Of a stretch of DNA of 64,000 bases, positions 25,433 to 33,406 are shown piece by piece. How positions within the stretch are numbered: position 1 is the stretch's first letter; each line of letters begins with the position of its first letter. The stretch is from Cryptosporangium aurantiacum (GTDB taxonomy: Bacteria > Actinomycetota > Actinomycetes > Mycobacteriales > Cryptosporangiaceae). Both the position numbers and the translations under genes were made by a program. The notes under the pieces are model-generated. The model did no database searches. It worked only from the letters and a program-made list of their open reading frames with translations, and was not told where the DNA came from. Location of the stretch: contig NZ_FRCS01000011.1 in NCBI RefSeq assembly GCF_900143005.1, forward strand, positions 186,001-250,000, read 5' to 3'.

Positions 25433-25735
25433 AGGAGCGCCGAGAAGAGCATCGGCGTCCACCCCGACCGCGCCGGCTTCCAGGACCTCGCGCACGCGTT
25501 CGACCTGCGCTCGTCGTTGATCGCAGCCCGAGCGACGATCGAGACCGCGATCGAGCGCCGCGAGACCCGCGGTTGCCACAACCGCTCCGACTATCCCGAA
25601 CCGGACGACGCGCTGCGCGTCAACCTGGTGTGGTCCGGGCCGGGCCAGGTCGTCCGGGAGCCGGTGCCCGAGACGCCGCCGGAGATCGCCGGGCTCGTCC
25701 GCGACGTTTCGACGATCGGCAAGCTCGTGGAGTGA
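25433..25735 (+). pseudogene. C-terminal remnant of an SdhA/FrdA-like flavoprotein subunit
   Basis: Seen: an open frame after a TAG at 25418. From ~25436 it reads AEKSIGVHPDRAGFQDLAHA then FDLRSSLIAARATIETAIE, ERRETRGCHNRSDYPE and later IAGLVRDVSTIGKLVE, ending at TGA 25733. Known: this is the C-terminal helical segment of fumarate reductase/succinate dehydrogenase or aspartate-oxidase-type flavoprotein subunits (normally 550-600+ residues), with the ERRE-RG-H signature. Only about 100 residues remain. The FAD-binding and catalytic parts, a start codon and a ribosome site are absent. Inference: a decayed gene end left by deletion or recombination between the kinase and the following genes. 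The rest of 25334-25760 shows no gene. Confidence 0.7.
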
Positions 25736-25761
25736 GGACGGCCCGAGGCCCGGCCGCGGTC

Positions 25762-26052
25762 TCATCCCTCACCGGACTCCTGCGGCTGGGTCCGGGCACG
25801 GCGGGAACGCCGCACCCAGGCGACCAGGGCCACCGTGCCCGCGATGCCGGCGAGCGCGATCTTGAAGCCGGCTTTGCCCAGCCAGAGCCAGCCGAGGCCG
25901 CGGAGTAACCCGCCGACCCACCACGAGACGTCGGTGAGGCGACCCCAGTCGCCCCGGTACTCCCAGCCGACGATCCACCAGCCGGCGACGATCAGAGCCA
26001 GGCCCGCGGCACCGGCGAGAACAGCGGCGTACTTGCTACGGGATGCGGTCAT
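25762..26052 (-). CDS. Small membrane protein, unknown function
   Basis: Seen: 96 residues from MTASRSKYAAVLAGAAG. There are two hydrophobic segments (~8-27 and ~65-85), a Trp-rich stretch between them (WEYRGDWGRLTDVSWW) and a basic C-terminus. The frame stays open up to 26118, but the ATG at 26052 is preferred because the first membrane segment then follows a short basic N-terminus. The start overlaps the MFS pump stop by 17 bp on the same strand. Inference: it may be an accessory membrane protein of the drug-type pump; no family recognised. Confidence 0.6.
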   Translation of the reverse strand: MTASRSKYAAVLAGAAGLALIVAGWWIVGWEYRGDWGRLTDVSWWVGGLLRGLGWLWLGKAGFKIALAGIAGTVALVAWVRRSRRARTQPQESGEG

Positions 26053-27646
26053 GAATCGAGCGTAGAAATCCCGCGGGCCGGTCTCGTCGTCCTGGCGAGC
26101 GACCTGGTTCTCTATCAAAAGGTAGAGCCGGGCCGGGGACCAGGTCGATCGCCGGTGCCCCGTCGGCGGCGTCGGCCGCGATCGCGGCCGCTGTCAGCTC
26201 GTCGCTGAGGTCGAGGCTGGTGCGCAGGTTGACCGGGCGGAGGCAGACCGCCGCGACGATGCTGAGCACGGCGACGCCTGCCGAGATCAGGAAGACGACG
26301 CCGGTGGCCTCGCCGTAGGCCTGCGGAACGCTCTCCCCGGACGCGACGCCGGCGGCGACCTGCCGCGCGACGACGGCGCCCAGCACCGCGACGCCGATCG
26401 TACCGCCCAGCGAGCGGAAGAACGAGACCGTGGAGCTGGCCGCGCCGATGTCCCGCTGCGGGACGACGTTCTGGACGACCAGGACGAAGTTCTGCATCGT
26501 CAGTCCGACACCGGCGCCCATCAGCACCATCGCGACCCCGAGCAGCACGAACGACGTGCCCTCGTCGGTGAGCCCGAGCAACGCCGACCCGGCGGCGAGG
26601 CTGACGGATCCGACGACGAGGAACGGCTTGAGGCGCCCGTTCCGGCTGACCAGGCGCCCGCCGACGATCGAGGCGACCAGGATGCCCGCCATCATCGGGA
26701 TCGTCAGCATCCCGGCCTCGGTCGGCGTCCGGCCGCGGCTGACCTGGAAGTACTGGGTGAGAAACACCGTCGCGCCGTACATCGCGGTACCGGCGGCGAG
26801 GCTTCCGAGGATCGCCAGCGCGGTCGCGCGTCCACGCAGCACGCGCGGCGGAACGATCGGCTCCGCGGCACGCGTCTCCTGAACCGCGGCCACCGCGAGC
26901 AGCAGCAGCGCGCCACCGACCATCGCCGCGGTCTGCCACGAGCCCCAGGCGAACGCGTCCCCGACGAACGAGATCCAGATCAGCAGCGTGCTGACGCCGC
27001 CGGTGATCAGGAACGCACCGCCGTAGTCGATGCGCACCACCGCACTACGGGTGGTCGGCAACCGCAGCGTGATCTGCAACGCGACGATCGCGAGGATCGC
27101 GACCGGAACGCCGACGAAAAAGCACCACCGCCAGCCCAGCCAGGAGGTGTCCACGATGAGGCCGCCCAGCAGCGGGCCGCCGATCGTGGACAGCGCGGTC
27201 GCGCTGCTCTGGTATCCCGCGTACCGGCCGCGCTCGCGCGGCGGGATCATCGCGGCGATCGAGATCTGGGTGAGCGCCTGCAGCCCGCCGACGCCCAGTC
27301 CTTGCAGCGTGCGCGCCGCGATCAGCTGGCCGGCGTTCTGGCTGAACCCGGACGCGAGCGACCCGGCGATGAACACGACGAGCCCGATGTGGACGAGTTT
27401 CTTCTTGTCGAACAGATCGGCGAGCTTGCCCCAGATCGGCGTCGAGGCGGTGGCGGCGAGCAGCGTCGCGGTGACGATCCACGTGAACTGGGTCTGCGTG
27501 CCGTCCAGATCGCGCAGCATCCGGGGTAACGCGGTCGTGACGACCGTGCTGGACAGCGTCGAGACGAACAGCGCGAGCAGCAGGACGCCCAGCGCGGGAA
27601 GGACCGAGCGGGTCTCTTCCGGGGTGGCGCGTGTAGTCACTGACAT
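26036..27646 (-). CDS. MFS drug transporter (DHA2, 14 TM segments)
   Basis: Seen: 536 residues, about 14 hydrophobic segments. The DHA2 N-terminal block is LFVSTLSSTVVTTALPRM, motif A is WGKLADLFDKKKLVHIG, motif C is LQGLGVGGLQALTQIS, and a 60-residue hydrophilic C-terminal tail follows. GAGGA lies upstream of the ATG at 27646. Known: proton-coupled efflux of drugs or amphipathic compounds. It faces the TetR gene at 27746 across a palindrome with a TCAAGCGTTTGA core, so it is probably substrate-inducible. The C-terminal tail overlaps the start of the small membrane protein gene. Confidence 0.9.
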   Translation of the reverse strand: MSVTTRATPEETRSVLPALGVLLLALFVSTLSSTVVTTALPRMLRDLDGTQTQFTWIVTATLLAATASTPIWGKLADLFDKKKLVHIGLVVFIAGSLASGFSQNAGQLIAARTLQGLGVGGLQALTQISIAAMIPPRERGRYAGYQSSATALSTIGGPLLGGLIVDTSWLGWRWCFFVGVPVAILAIVALQITLRLPTTRSAVVRIDYGGAFLITGGVSTLLIWISFVGDAFAWGSWQTAAMVGGALLLLAVAAVQETRAAEPIVPPRVLRGRATALAILGSLAAGTAMYGATVFLTQYFQVSRGRTPTEAGMLTIPMMAGILVASIVGGRLVSRNGRLKPFLVVGSVSLAAGSALLGLTDEGTSFVLLGVAMVLMGAGVGLTMQNFVLVVQNVVPQRDIGAASSTVSFFRSLGGTIGVAVLGAVVARQVAAGVASGESVPQAYGEATGVVFLISAGVAVLSIVAAVCLRPVNLRTSLDLSDELTAAAIAADAADGAPAIDLVPGPALPFDREPGRSPGRRDRPAGFLRSIHDRIP

Positions 27647-27665
27647 GGATCCTCGCGGAGAGAAT

Positions 27666-27687
27666 TTAAATCAAGCGTTTGAGTTAA
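27666..27687. promoter_or_regulatory. TetR operator in the MFS/TetR divergent promoter
   Basis: A 22-bp imperfect palindrome from TTAAATCAAG to TTTGAGTTAA (18 of 22 positions symmetric), with core TCAAGCGTTTGA. It is 19 bp upstream of the MFS start in the only AT-rich stretch of the gap. Confidence 0.75.
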
Positions 27688-27745
27688 GCTAACACCCCCG
27701 CCGATCGGGCACCATGTGGGACACGTCGCAGAACCGGGAGAGGGC

Positions 27746-28402
27746 ATGGCGCGGTCAGCGGAGCGGAACGCCGAGACACGGGAGCGGATCCTGGTCGCCG
27801 CCGAGCGGCTGTTCGCCGAACGCGGCGTCGTCTCGGTCTCCAACCGGCAGATCGGTGAGGCCGCCGGCCAGCGCAACACGGCGGTCGTCGGTTACCACTT
27901 CGGCACGAAGGCCGGCCTGATCCAGGCCATCGCCCAGCGGCACACCGAGCCGCTGGAGCAGATCCGTCAGGAGATGGTCGACGCCGGGAGCGACAGCACC
28001 GACCTGCGTGACTGGGTGTCCTGTCTGGTCCTTCCGCTCCCCCGCCACCTCGCGTCGCTGGGCAGCCCGACCTGGTACGCACGGTTCGCCGCCCAGGTCG
28101 TCACCGACCCGGTGCTGCGTTCGGCGCTCGGCGACCACACGCGCCGCTCGCCCTCGTACCACCAGATGCGCGACGGTCTCCGCCGATGCCTGCGGGAGCT
28201 ACCCGAGCCGGTGTGGTCGGAACGCAGCCAGCTGACCAGCACGCTGCTGATCCACGCGTGCGCGGACTTCGAGGGCGCGCTCGCCGAGGGGCGCCCGACC
28301 ATCCACACGACCTGGGAGGGCATGGCCGCCGGCCTGGTCGACGCTGCCGTCGGGATCCTCCGAGCGCCCGCGACCGCCCTCACGACACCGGGCACACCGT
28401 GA
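27746..28402 (+). CDS. TetR-family regulator of the MFS pump
   Basis: Seen: 218 residues. The ATG at 27746 has GGGAGAGGG upstream. HTH residues ~10-50: RILVAAERLFAERGVVSVSN then RQIGEAAGQRNTAVVGYHFG, a PsrA/Rha06780-like variant with N-T-A-V-V in the recognition helix. The C-terminal helical domain is longer than average (LTSTLLIHACADFEGAL). Known: repressors of this group often control drug efflux. Inference: it binds the 27666-27687 palindrome and represses the divergent MFS gene. Confidence 0.9.
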   Translation: MARSAERNAETRERILVAAERLFAERGVVSVSNRQIGEAAGQRNTAVVGYHFGTKAGLIQAIAQRHTEPLEQIRQEMVDAGSDSTDLRDWVSCLVLPLPRHLASLGSPTWYARFAAQVVTDPVLRSALGDHTRRSPSYHQMRDGLRRCLRELPEPVWSERSQLTSTLLIHACADFEGALAEGRPTIHTTWEGMAAGLVDAAVGILRAPATALTTPGTP

Positions 28403-28463
28403 GGTATCTCGGGCCCCGAAAGGCGTCGCGTAAGGTCGGATCGAACGAGTGGGAGGTGATCAC

Positions 28464-29351
28464 ATGACCGGCGTCGCGATGGCCGCCCGGCTGGAGCTGG
28501 GTGATCACGTCTGCTCGTTCGTCGACGGTCCCGACGACGGCCTGGACCTCATGGCACATACGGTCGCGGCGGGTCTCCACGCGGGCGACCGGGTTCTGCT
28601 CTTCGCCGAGTCGCTGTCGCCGATCGCCGTGCTGACCGGCTTAGAAGAACGGGGCGTCGCGACCGCCGAGGCCCGGCACGCGGGTCAGGTGCAGGTACTG
28701 CCGGCCCGGGAGGCGTATCTCCCGGCCGGCCGGTTCGAGGCGGCTCGCATGCTGGACGACCTGGCCGGACACATCGACCAGGCCGGCCGTGACGGCTATC
28801 GCGGGCTGCGGATCGTCGGCGACATGGCCTGGGCGCTGACCGAGCCCGCCGGAATCGACGAGCTGCCCCGCTACGAGGCCTGCGTCAACAGCCTCTTCAT
28901 GGACGAGGGATCGCTCGCGCTGTGCCTCTACGACCGGCGCACGTTCCCTCGCGAGCTCTTGCGCCGCGTGGCCTGCTCCCATCCGGCCTCGGCCGCTCCC
29001 GAGGTGGACCCCGGCTGGACGCCGCTGCTCCGCATCCGCCGCACGACCGACCCCTACGGCCTCCGGCTGACCGGCGAATCCGACCTGAGCAACCGCCAGT
29101 CGCTGGCCGCGGCGCTGGACGCCGTCCTGGAGCAGCAACCCGACCCCGCCGTCCCGATCCTGATCGACGTCGCGGGGCTCGAGTTCGCCGACGCCGCCAC
29201 GGCTGCCGTGCTCGGCCGGCTCGCGGTACGGGCCCCCAGCGGCGTGCAGCTCGCCGGGCCCCGCGCGGCGGTGGCGACGGTATTGGACCACCTCGGCTTC
29301 GCCGAGGTGCCTGAGTTGGACCTGACCTGCGCGAATGGCGCCGTTGCATGA
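28464..29351 (+). CDS. MEDS-domain sensor fused to a STAS (anti-sigma antagonist-like) domain
   Basis: Seen: 295 residues, start preceded by GGGAGG. Residues ~10-170 form a MEDS domain (LGDHVCSFVDGPDDGLDL, then GDRVLLFAESLSPIAVL and YEACVNSLFMDEGSLALCLY). Residues ~195-290 form a STAS-like domain (GLRLTGESDLSNRQSLAAAL, VAGLEFADAATAAVLGRL). Codon 60 is TTA (28641-28643). Known: MEDS domains bind small hydrocarbon or methyl-type ligands in methylotroph DcmR-like regulators; STAS proteins antagonise anti-sigma kinases. Its stop overlaps the start of the MEDS-ATPase gene by 4 bp, so the two are made together. Inference: a partner-switching pair sensing a small molecule. Confidence 0.82.
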   Translation: MTGVAMAARLELGDHVCSFVDGPDDGLDLMAHTVAAGLHAGDRVLLFAESLSPIAVLTGLEERGVATAEARHAGQVQVLPAREAYLPAGRFEAARMLDDLAGHIDQAGRDGYRGLRIVGDMAWALTEPAGIDELPRYEACVNSLFMDEGSLALCLYDRRTFPRELLRRVACSHPASAAPEVDPGWTPLLRIRRTTDPYGLRLTGESDLSNRQSLAAALDAVLEQQPDPAVPILIDVAGLEFADAATAAVLGRLAVRAPSGVQLAGPRAAVATVLDHLGFAEVPELDLTCANGAVA

Positions 29352-30292
29352 TCGATGACTTCGTCCACCCCGCGCTCCTCTATCGCGACGACGAGGAGTA
29401 CCTGGCGGGCACCGTGCCGTTCGTCCGCGAAGGGCTGGCCGCCGGGGAACCCGTCGCGGTCGCCGTACCGGGTCCGAACCTGGCGCTGATCCGCGAGGCA
29501 CTCGGCGCCGACGCCGAGCAGGTGTTGCTGCGCGACATGACCGTGGTCGGCCGCAACCCGGGCCGGATCATCCCGACGGTCCTGCTGGCGTTCGCCAACG
29601 CCCACCCCGGACGCCGGGTGCGCCTGATCGGCGAACCCATCTGGGCCGGTCGCAGCGCCACCGAATACCCCGCCTGCGTCCAGCACGAGGCCCTGATCAA
29701 CACCGCGTTCACCGGTCGGCCGGCGACAATCCTGTGCCCGTACAACGTCGCGACGCTCGATCCGGCGTGGGTCGACGACGCGTACCGCACGCATCCGATC
29801 ATGGTCGATCCGACCCGCCGCTACGACAGCGCGCACTACGACGATCCGCTCGCGGTCGTGGCCGGTTACAACCGCCCGCTCCCCGAGCCACCGCCCGGCG
29901 CGGCGAGCCTCGCCCTCGACCTCTTCGCGCTGGCGGCCGTCCGTCGTTTCGTCACCGAGCAGGCTCACCGGGCGGGGCTGCCGCCGGAGCGGGTCGTCGA
30001 TCTCACGATCGCGATCACCGAGCTCGCCGAGAACGCGGTCGAACACGGCGGTGGCACCGGTCGGCTCACGATCTGGGCGGACGACGGCCAACTGGTCTGC
30101 CAGGTGGCGGACAGCGGGTACCTGCGCGACCCACTCGCGGGGCGCATCCCGGTGACCGACCGCACCGCCGCCGGGGGCCGCGGTCTGCTGCTGGTCAACC
30201 AGCTGGCCGACCTCGTCCGGGTGCACTCCACGCCGGGGGGTACGAGCACTCGGCTCCACCTCTACCTGGACTCCGTCGCCGAATACGCTTAG
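29348..30292 (+). CDS. MEDS-domain protein with anti-sigma (RsbW-like HATPase) kinase domain
   Basis: Seen: 314 residues. The N-terminal MEDS domain (~5-180) has LLYRDDEEYLAGTVPFVREG and TEYPACVQHEALINTAFTG. The C-terminal HATPase (~185-310) has N-box LTIAITELAENAVEHGGG, GRLTIWADDGQLVCQVADSG and GGRGLLLVNQLADLV. Known: SpoIIAB/RsbW-type ATPases sequester sigma factors, and STAS partners release them. The start overlaps the previous stop (ATGA), and its own stop overlaps the convergent benzoate-CoA ligase stop by 3 bp. Inference: it antagonises an alternative sigma factor; the SigB/SigF-type gene at 42635 is a candidate but 13 kb away. Confidence 0.85.
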   Translation: MIDDFVHPALLYRDDEEYLAGTVPFVREGLAAGEPVAVAVPGPNLALIREALGADAEQVLLRDMTVVGRNPGRIIPTVLLAFANAHPGRRVRLIGEPIWAGRSATEYPACVQHEALINTAFTGRPATILCPYNVATLDPAWVDDAYRTHPIMVDPTRRYDSAHYDDPLAVVAGYNRPLPEPPPGAASLALDLFALAAVRRFVTEQAHRAGLPPERVVDLTIAITELAENAVEHGGGTGRLTIWADDGQLVCQVADSGYLRDPLAGRIPVTDRTAAGGRGLLLVNQLADLVRVHSTPGGTSTRLHLYLDSVAEYA

Positions 30293-31869
30293 GCCGCGGT
30301 CAGGCGCTCCACCGCGATCTCGCGGACGCGGAAACGCTGAAGCTTGCCGGTCGCGGTGACCGGCATCGCGTCGAACAGCAGGACGTGGCGGGGACGCTTG
30401 AACGAGGCCAGGCCCTCCCGGCAGAACTGCACCAGGTCGTCGCTGGTGGTGCCGGAACCTTCGGCCAGGACGACGCACGCCACCGGCTTGTCGAGCCCGG
30501 CGGCGTCCGGCACCGAGACGACGGCCACTTGGACGACGTCCGGATGGGCACGGAGGCGTTCTTCGACCTCGGTCGGGGACACCCAGATGCCACCGGCCTT
30601 GATGATGTCGTCGGTCCGGCCCAGCGACGAGTAGTAGCCGTCCGCGGAGCGGACGTAGGTGTCGCCGGTCCGCACCCAGGGGCCCTGGAAGACGCGGCGG
30701 GTGATCTCGGTGCGGGCCCAGTAGCCGGTGGCGGCGGAGTTGCCGCGGACGTAGAGGTGGCCGGGGGTGCCGTCGGGGACCGCGATCCCGTCGTCGTCGA
30801 CGATCTTCGCGTCGTACCCGGCGACGATTTCGCCGGTGGCGCCGGCGCGGGTGCGGCCGGGGCGTCCGCTGATGAAGATGTGCAGCATCTCGGTGGAGCC
30901 GATGCCGTCGAGCATCTCGACGCCGAACGACGTGGTGAAACGTTCGAACAGCGGCTTGGGGAACGCTTCGCCTGCCGAGACGCAGGCCCGGACACCGGCG
31001 AACGCGTCGTGCGGGAGACCGGCGGCGAGCAGCGCGGCGTAGTAGGTGGGTCCGGCGAAGAACAGCGTCGGGCGGTGTTCCTGCAGTACCCGCAGGGTGG
31101 TCTTGGGGTTGGGGCGGGAGCGGTCGAGGACGGTGCTCGCGCCGACGGCGAACGGGAACGTGAGGCTGTTGCCCAGGCCGTAGGCGAAGAAGATCTTGGC
31201 GACCGAGAACGTGACGTCGTCGGGTCCGATCGTGAGGACGTCGGCGGCGTAGGTCTCGGCGGTGTCGCGGAGGGAGCCGTGGCGGTGGATCGCGGCCTTC
31301 GGTGTGCCGGTGGTGCCGGAGGTGTAGAGCCAGAACGCGGGCGACTCCGCGGTCGTGGGATGAACATCGGTGGACGCGCCCGCGCCGGACGCGACGAACG
31401 ACTCCCACGGCCAGACCGGGACGCCGAGCACCCGCGGCAACGGGTCCTGGCCGGCCAGGACGACGACGTCGGTGATCTCGGGCAGGCCCTCCAGCGCGGG
31501 TGCGAGCCCGGCGAACTCCGCGGACAGGACGACGATCCGGGCGCGGCTGTCACCGGCGAGCGCCTGGATGTCCTTCGGCGTGAGCATCGTGCTGACCGGC
31601 ACCGGCACGGCGCCGATCCGCAGCGCGGCGAGGAACGCGGTGACGAGTTCGGGCGTGTCGCCCATGCAGAGCAGCACGCGTTCCTCGGGTCGCAGCCCGG
31701 CGGTGCGCAGGGCTGCGGCGAATCTGTGGATGTCGGTGTCGAGGTCGCCGTAGGTGAGTTCGCGGACCGATCCGTCCAGGTCGATCGCGGTGATCGCACG
31801 CCGGTCCGGTGTGGTGGCGGCGTGCCGGCTCACCAGCCACTCGGCGGCGTTGAACAGCGAGGTGGCCAC
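30289..31869 (-). CDS. bclA: Benzoate-CoA ligase family protein
   Basis: Seen: 526 residues from GTG (GGGAGGGG upstream). The AMP-binding motif is FWLYTSGTTGTPKAA near residue 165, and YGLGNSLTFPFAVGA near 215 is a typical aryl-CoA ligase block. The late adenylate region is GEIVAGYDAKIVDDDG and the C-terminal Lys loop TATGKLQRFRVRE. Known: BclA activates benzoate (and close analogues) to benzoyl-CoA with ATP, the entry step of the aerobic box pathway. It sits 13 bp downstream of boxB, which supports the substrate call. It could prefer a substituted benzoate or aminobenzoate. The stop overlaps the convergent MEDS-ATPase stop. Confidence 0.85.
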   Translation of the reverse strand: MATSLFNAAEWLVSRHAATTPDRRAITAIDLDGSVRELTYGDLDTDIHRFAAALRTAGLRPEERVLLCMGDTPELVTAFLAALRIGAVPVPVSTMLTPKDIQALAGDSRARIVVLSAEFAGLAPALEGLPEITDVVVLAGQDPLPRVLGVPVWPWESFVASGAGASTDVHPTTAESPAFWLYTSGTTGTPKAAIHRHGSLRDTAETYAADVLTIGPDDVTFSVAKIFFAYGLGNSLTFPFAVGASTVLDRSRPNPKTTLRVLQEHRPTLFFAGPTYYAALLAAGLPHDAFAGVRACVSAGEAFPKPLFERFTTSFGVEMLDGIGSTEMLHIFISGRPGRTRAGATGEIVAGYDAKIVDDDGIAVPDGTPGHLYVRGNSAATGYWARTEITRRVFQGPWVRTGDTYVRSADGYYSSLGRTDDIIKAGGIWVSPTEVEERLRAHPDVVQVAVVSVPDAAGLDKPVACVVLAEGSGTTSDDLVQFCREGLASFKRPRHVLLFDAMPVTATGKLQRFRVREIAVERLTAA

Positions 31870-31882
31870 GGTGCCCCTCCCG

Positions 31883-33328
31883 TCAGAAGCGGACGTAGTC
31901 GTACTCGACCGGCAGATCGTTGATGCCGTGCGCGGGCGGTGCGATCCAGCCGGCGAAGTCACCCGGCTCGTAGTGCGGAACCATCAGTTCGGCCACCCGG
32001 GCACGGTCCTCCGCCGTCGGCAGGTAGGCGGCGACCGCCTCGGGGTCGTCGGTGAGTGTGCCGTCCGGAAGGACGTGGTGTCCGGCGAACGCACCGACCT
32101 TGCGGTTGAACCCCTCGTGCGGCAGGTACAACCGGGCGTCGACGCCGGCCTTCTCGAGTTCGGCGTTCCAGCGCTTGACGCCGCCCGCGCAGTCCGCGGC
32201 GTACTCGTTGCGCAGATCGAGGTTGAGCGCGGTGAGCATCGGCACGGTCTTCACGCCCATCCGGCCGTCCTGGATGACCGGGACGTCCATCGTGGCGTCG
32301 GTGAGCTGGTGGTCGTCCTTGCGGCGGGTCTCCATCCACCGGCCCTTGAGCCCGGCGGTGTAGTAGGCGGCGACGTTGGACGAGGATTCGGAGCCGAACA
32401 GGTCGAGGGAGACCGAGTACTGGAAGTTCAGGTACTTCTGGATGACGCTCAGCGGGATGCCTCCGTGGTCCCAGAGGTCGTCGGTGCCGTGCTGTGCCAT
32501 CAGCTCCGCGGTGCGCTGGACCGTCCGCTGCACACCGGTCGTGCCGACGAACATGTGGTGCGCTTCTTCCTTGAGCATGAACTGGCAGGTCCGCGCCAGC
32601 GGGTCGAAGCCGGATTCTTTGAGGGTTCCGAGCTGGTACTTGCCGTCGCGATCGGTGAAGTACGTGAACATGAAGAACGACAGCCAGTCGGTGGTCTCCT
32701 CGTTGAACGCGCCGAGGATGCGGGGTGAGTCGAAGTCACCGGAGTTGCGCCTGAGCAGTTCCTCGGCTTCTTCGCGGCCGTCCCGTCCGAAGTAGGCGTG
32801 CAGCAGGTAGACCATCGCCCACAGGTGCCTGCCCTCCTCGACGTTGACCTGGAACAGGTTCCGCATGTCGTAGAGGCTCGGGGCGGTGAGGCCGAGGTGG
32901 CGTTGCTGCTCCACGCTCGCCGGTTCGGTGTCGCCCTGCACGACGATCAGCCGGCGCAGCTCGCTCCGGTACTCACCGGGGACCTCCTGCCACGCGGGTT
33001 CTCCCTGGTGCTGGCCGAAGCCGACCGTCCGGTCCGGGTCGCGTTCGGCGAGGAAGATCCCCCACCGGTACTGCTCCATCGGCACCCGGTCGAAGTGTGC
33101 CCAGCCGTCCCGGCCCACCGCGATCGCGGTGCGTAAGTAGACGTCGTGGGTCGGGATCGACGGGCCCAGCGTCTTCCACCACTCGAGGAACTTCGGCTGC
33201 CAGCCCTCCAACGCCCGCTGCAACCGCCGGTCACCGGCCAGGTTGACGTTGTTCGGGATCCGCTCGCTGTAGTCGATCCGCGACACCGGCCCGGTCGGGG
33301 CCGGGGCGTCACCGATTCGCTCGGTCAT
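31883..33328 (-). CDS. boxB: Benzoyl-CoA 2,3-epoxidase, oxygenase component BoxB
   Basis: Seen: 481 residues. Two diiron motifs are visible: E164-E165-G-R-H168 (NVEEGRHLWAM) and E254-E255-A-H257-H258 (MLKEEAHHMF). The surrounding sequence (IDYSERIPNNVNLAGDRRLQ, YYTAGLKGRWMETRRKDDHQ) is highly characteristic of BoxB. Known: BoxB with reductase BoxA converts benzoyl-CoA to its 2,3-epoxide using O2. No BoxA is encoded in this window, so the reductase must lie elsewhere or be replaced. The gene follows boxC, whose last codons are duplicated in the 60-bp gap (33323-33406). No strong ribosome site precedes the ATG. Confidence 0.93.
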   Translation of the reverse strand: MTERIGDAPAPTGPVSRIDYSERIPNNVNLAGDRRLQRALEGWQPKFLEWWKTLGPSIPTHDVYLRTAIAVGRDGWAHFDRVPMEQYRWGIFLAERDPDRTVGFGQHQGEPAWQEVPGEYRSELRRLIVVQGDTEPASVEQQRHLGLTAPSLYDMRNLFQVNVEEGRHLWAMVYLLHAYFGRDGREEAEELLRRNSGDFDSPRILGAFNEETTDWLSFFMFTYFTDRDGKYQLGTLKESGFDPLARTCQFMLKEEAHHMFVGTTGVQRTVQRTAELMAQHGTDDLWDHGGIPLSVIQKYLNFQYSVSLDLFGSESSSNVAAYYTAGLKGRWMETRRKDDHQLTDATMDVPVIQDGRMGVKTVPMLTALNLDLRNEYAADCAGGVKRWNAELEKAGVDARLYLPHEGFNRKVGAFAGHHVLPDGTLTDDPEAVAAYLPTAEDRARVAELMVPHYEPGDFAGWIAPPAHGINDLPVEYDYVRF

Positions 33329-33406
33329 GGCTCACACTCGCTTCCGGTCGCCGGAGGTTCAGTGGCGCGCGCGCAGGCTTGGTCATGCTCACACTCGCTT
33401 CCGGTC
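33323..33406. repeat. Direct repeat covering the boxC tail and boxB start
   Basis: A 26-bp sequence (GGTCATGCTCACACTC, then GCTTCCGGTC) at 33381-33406 recurs at 33323-33349 with one inserted G, shifted by 57-58 bp. It spans the boxC stop and the ATG-ACC of boxB, so an upstream ATG-ACC decoy lies out of frame before the true boxB start. Confidence 0.75.
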
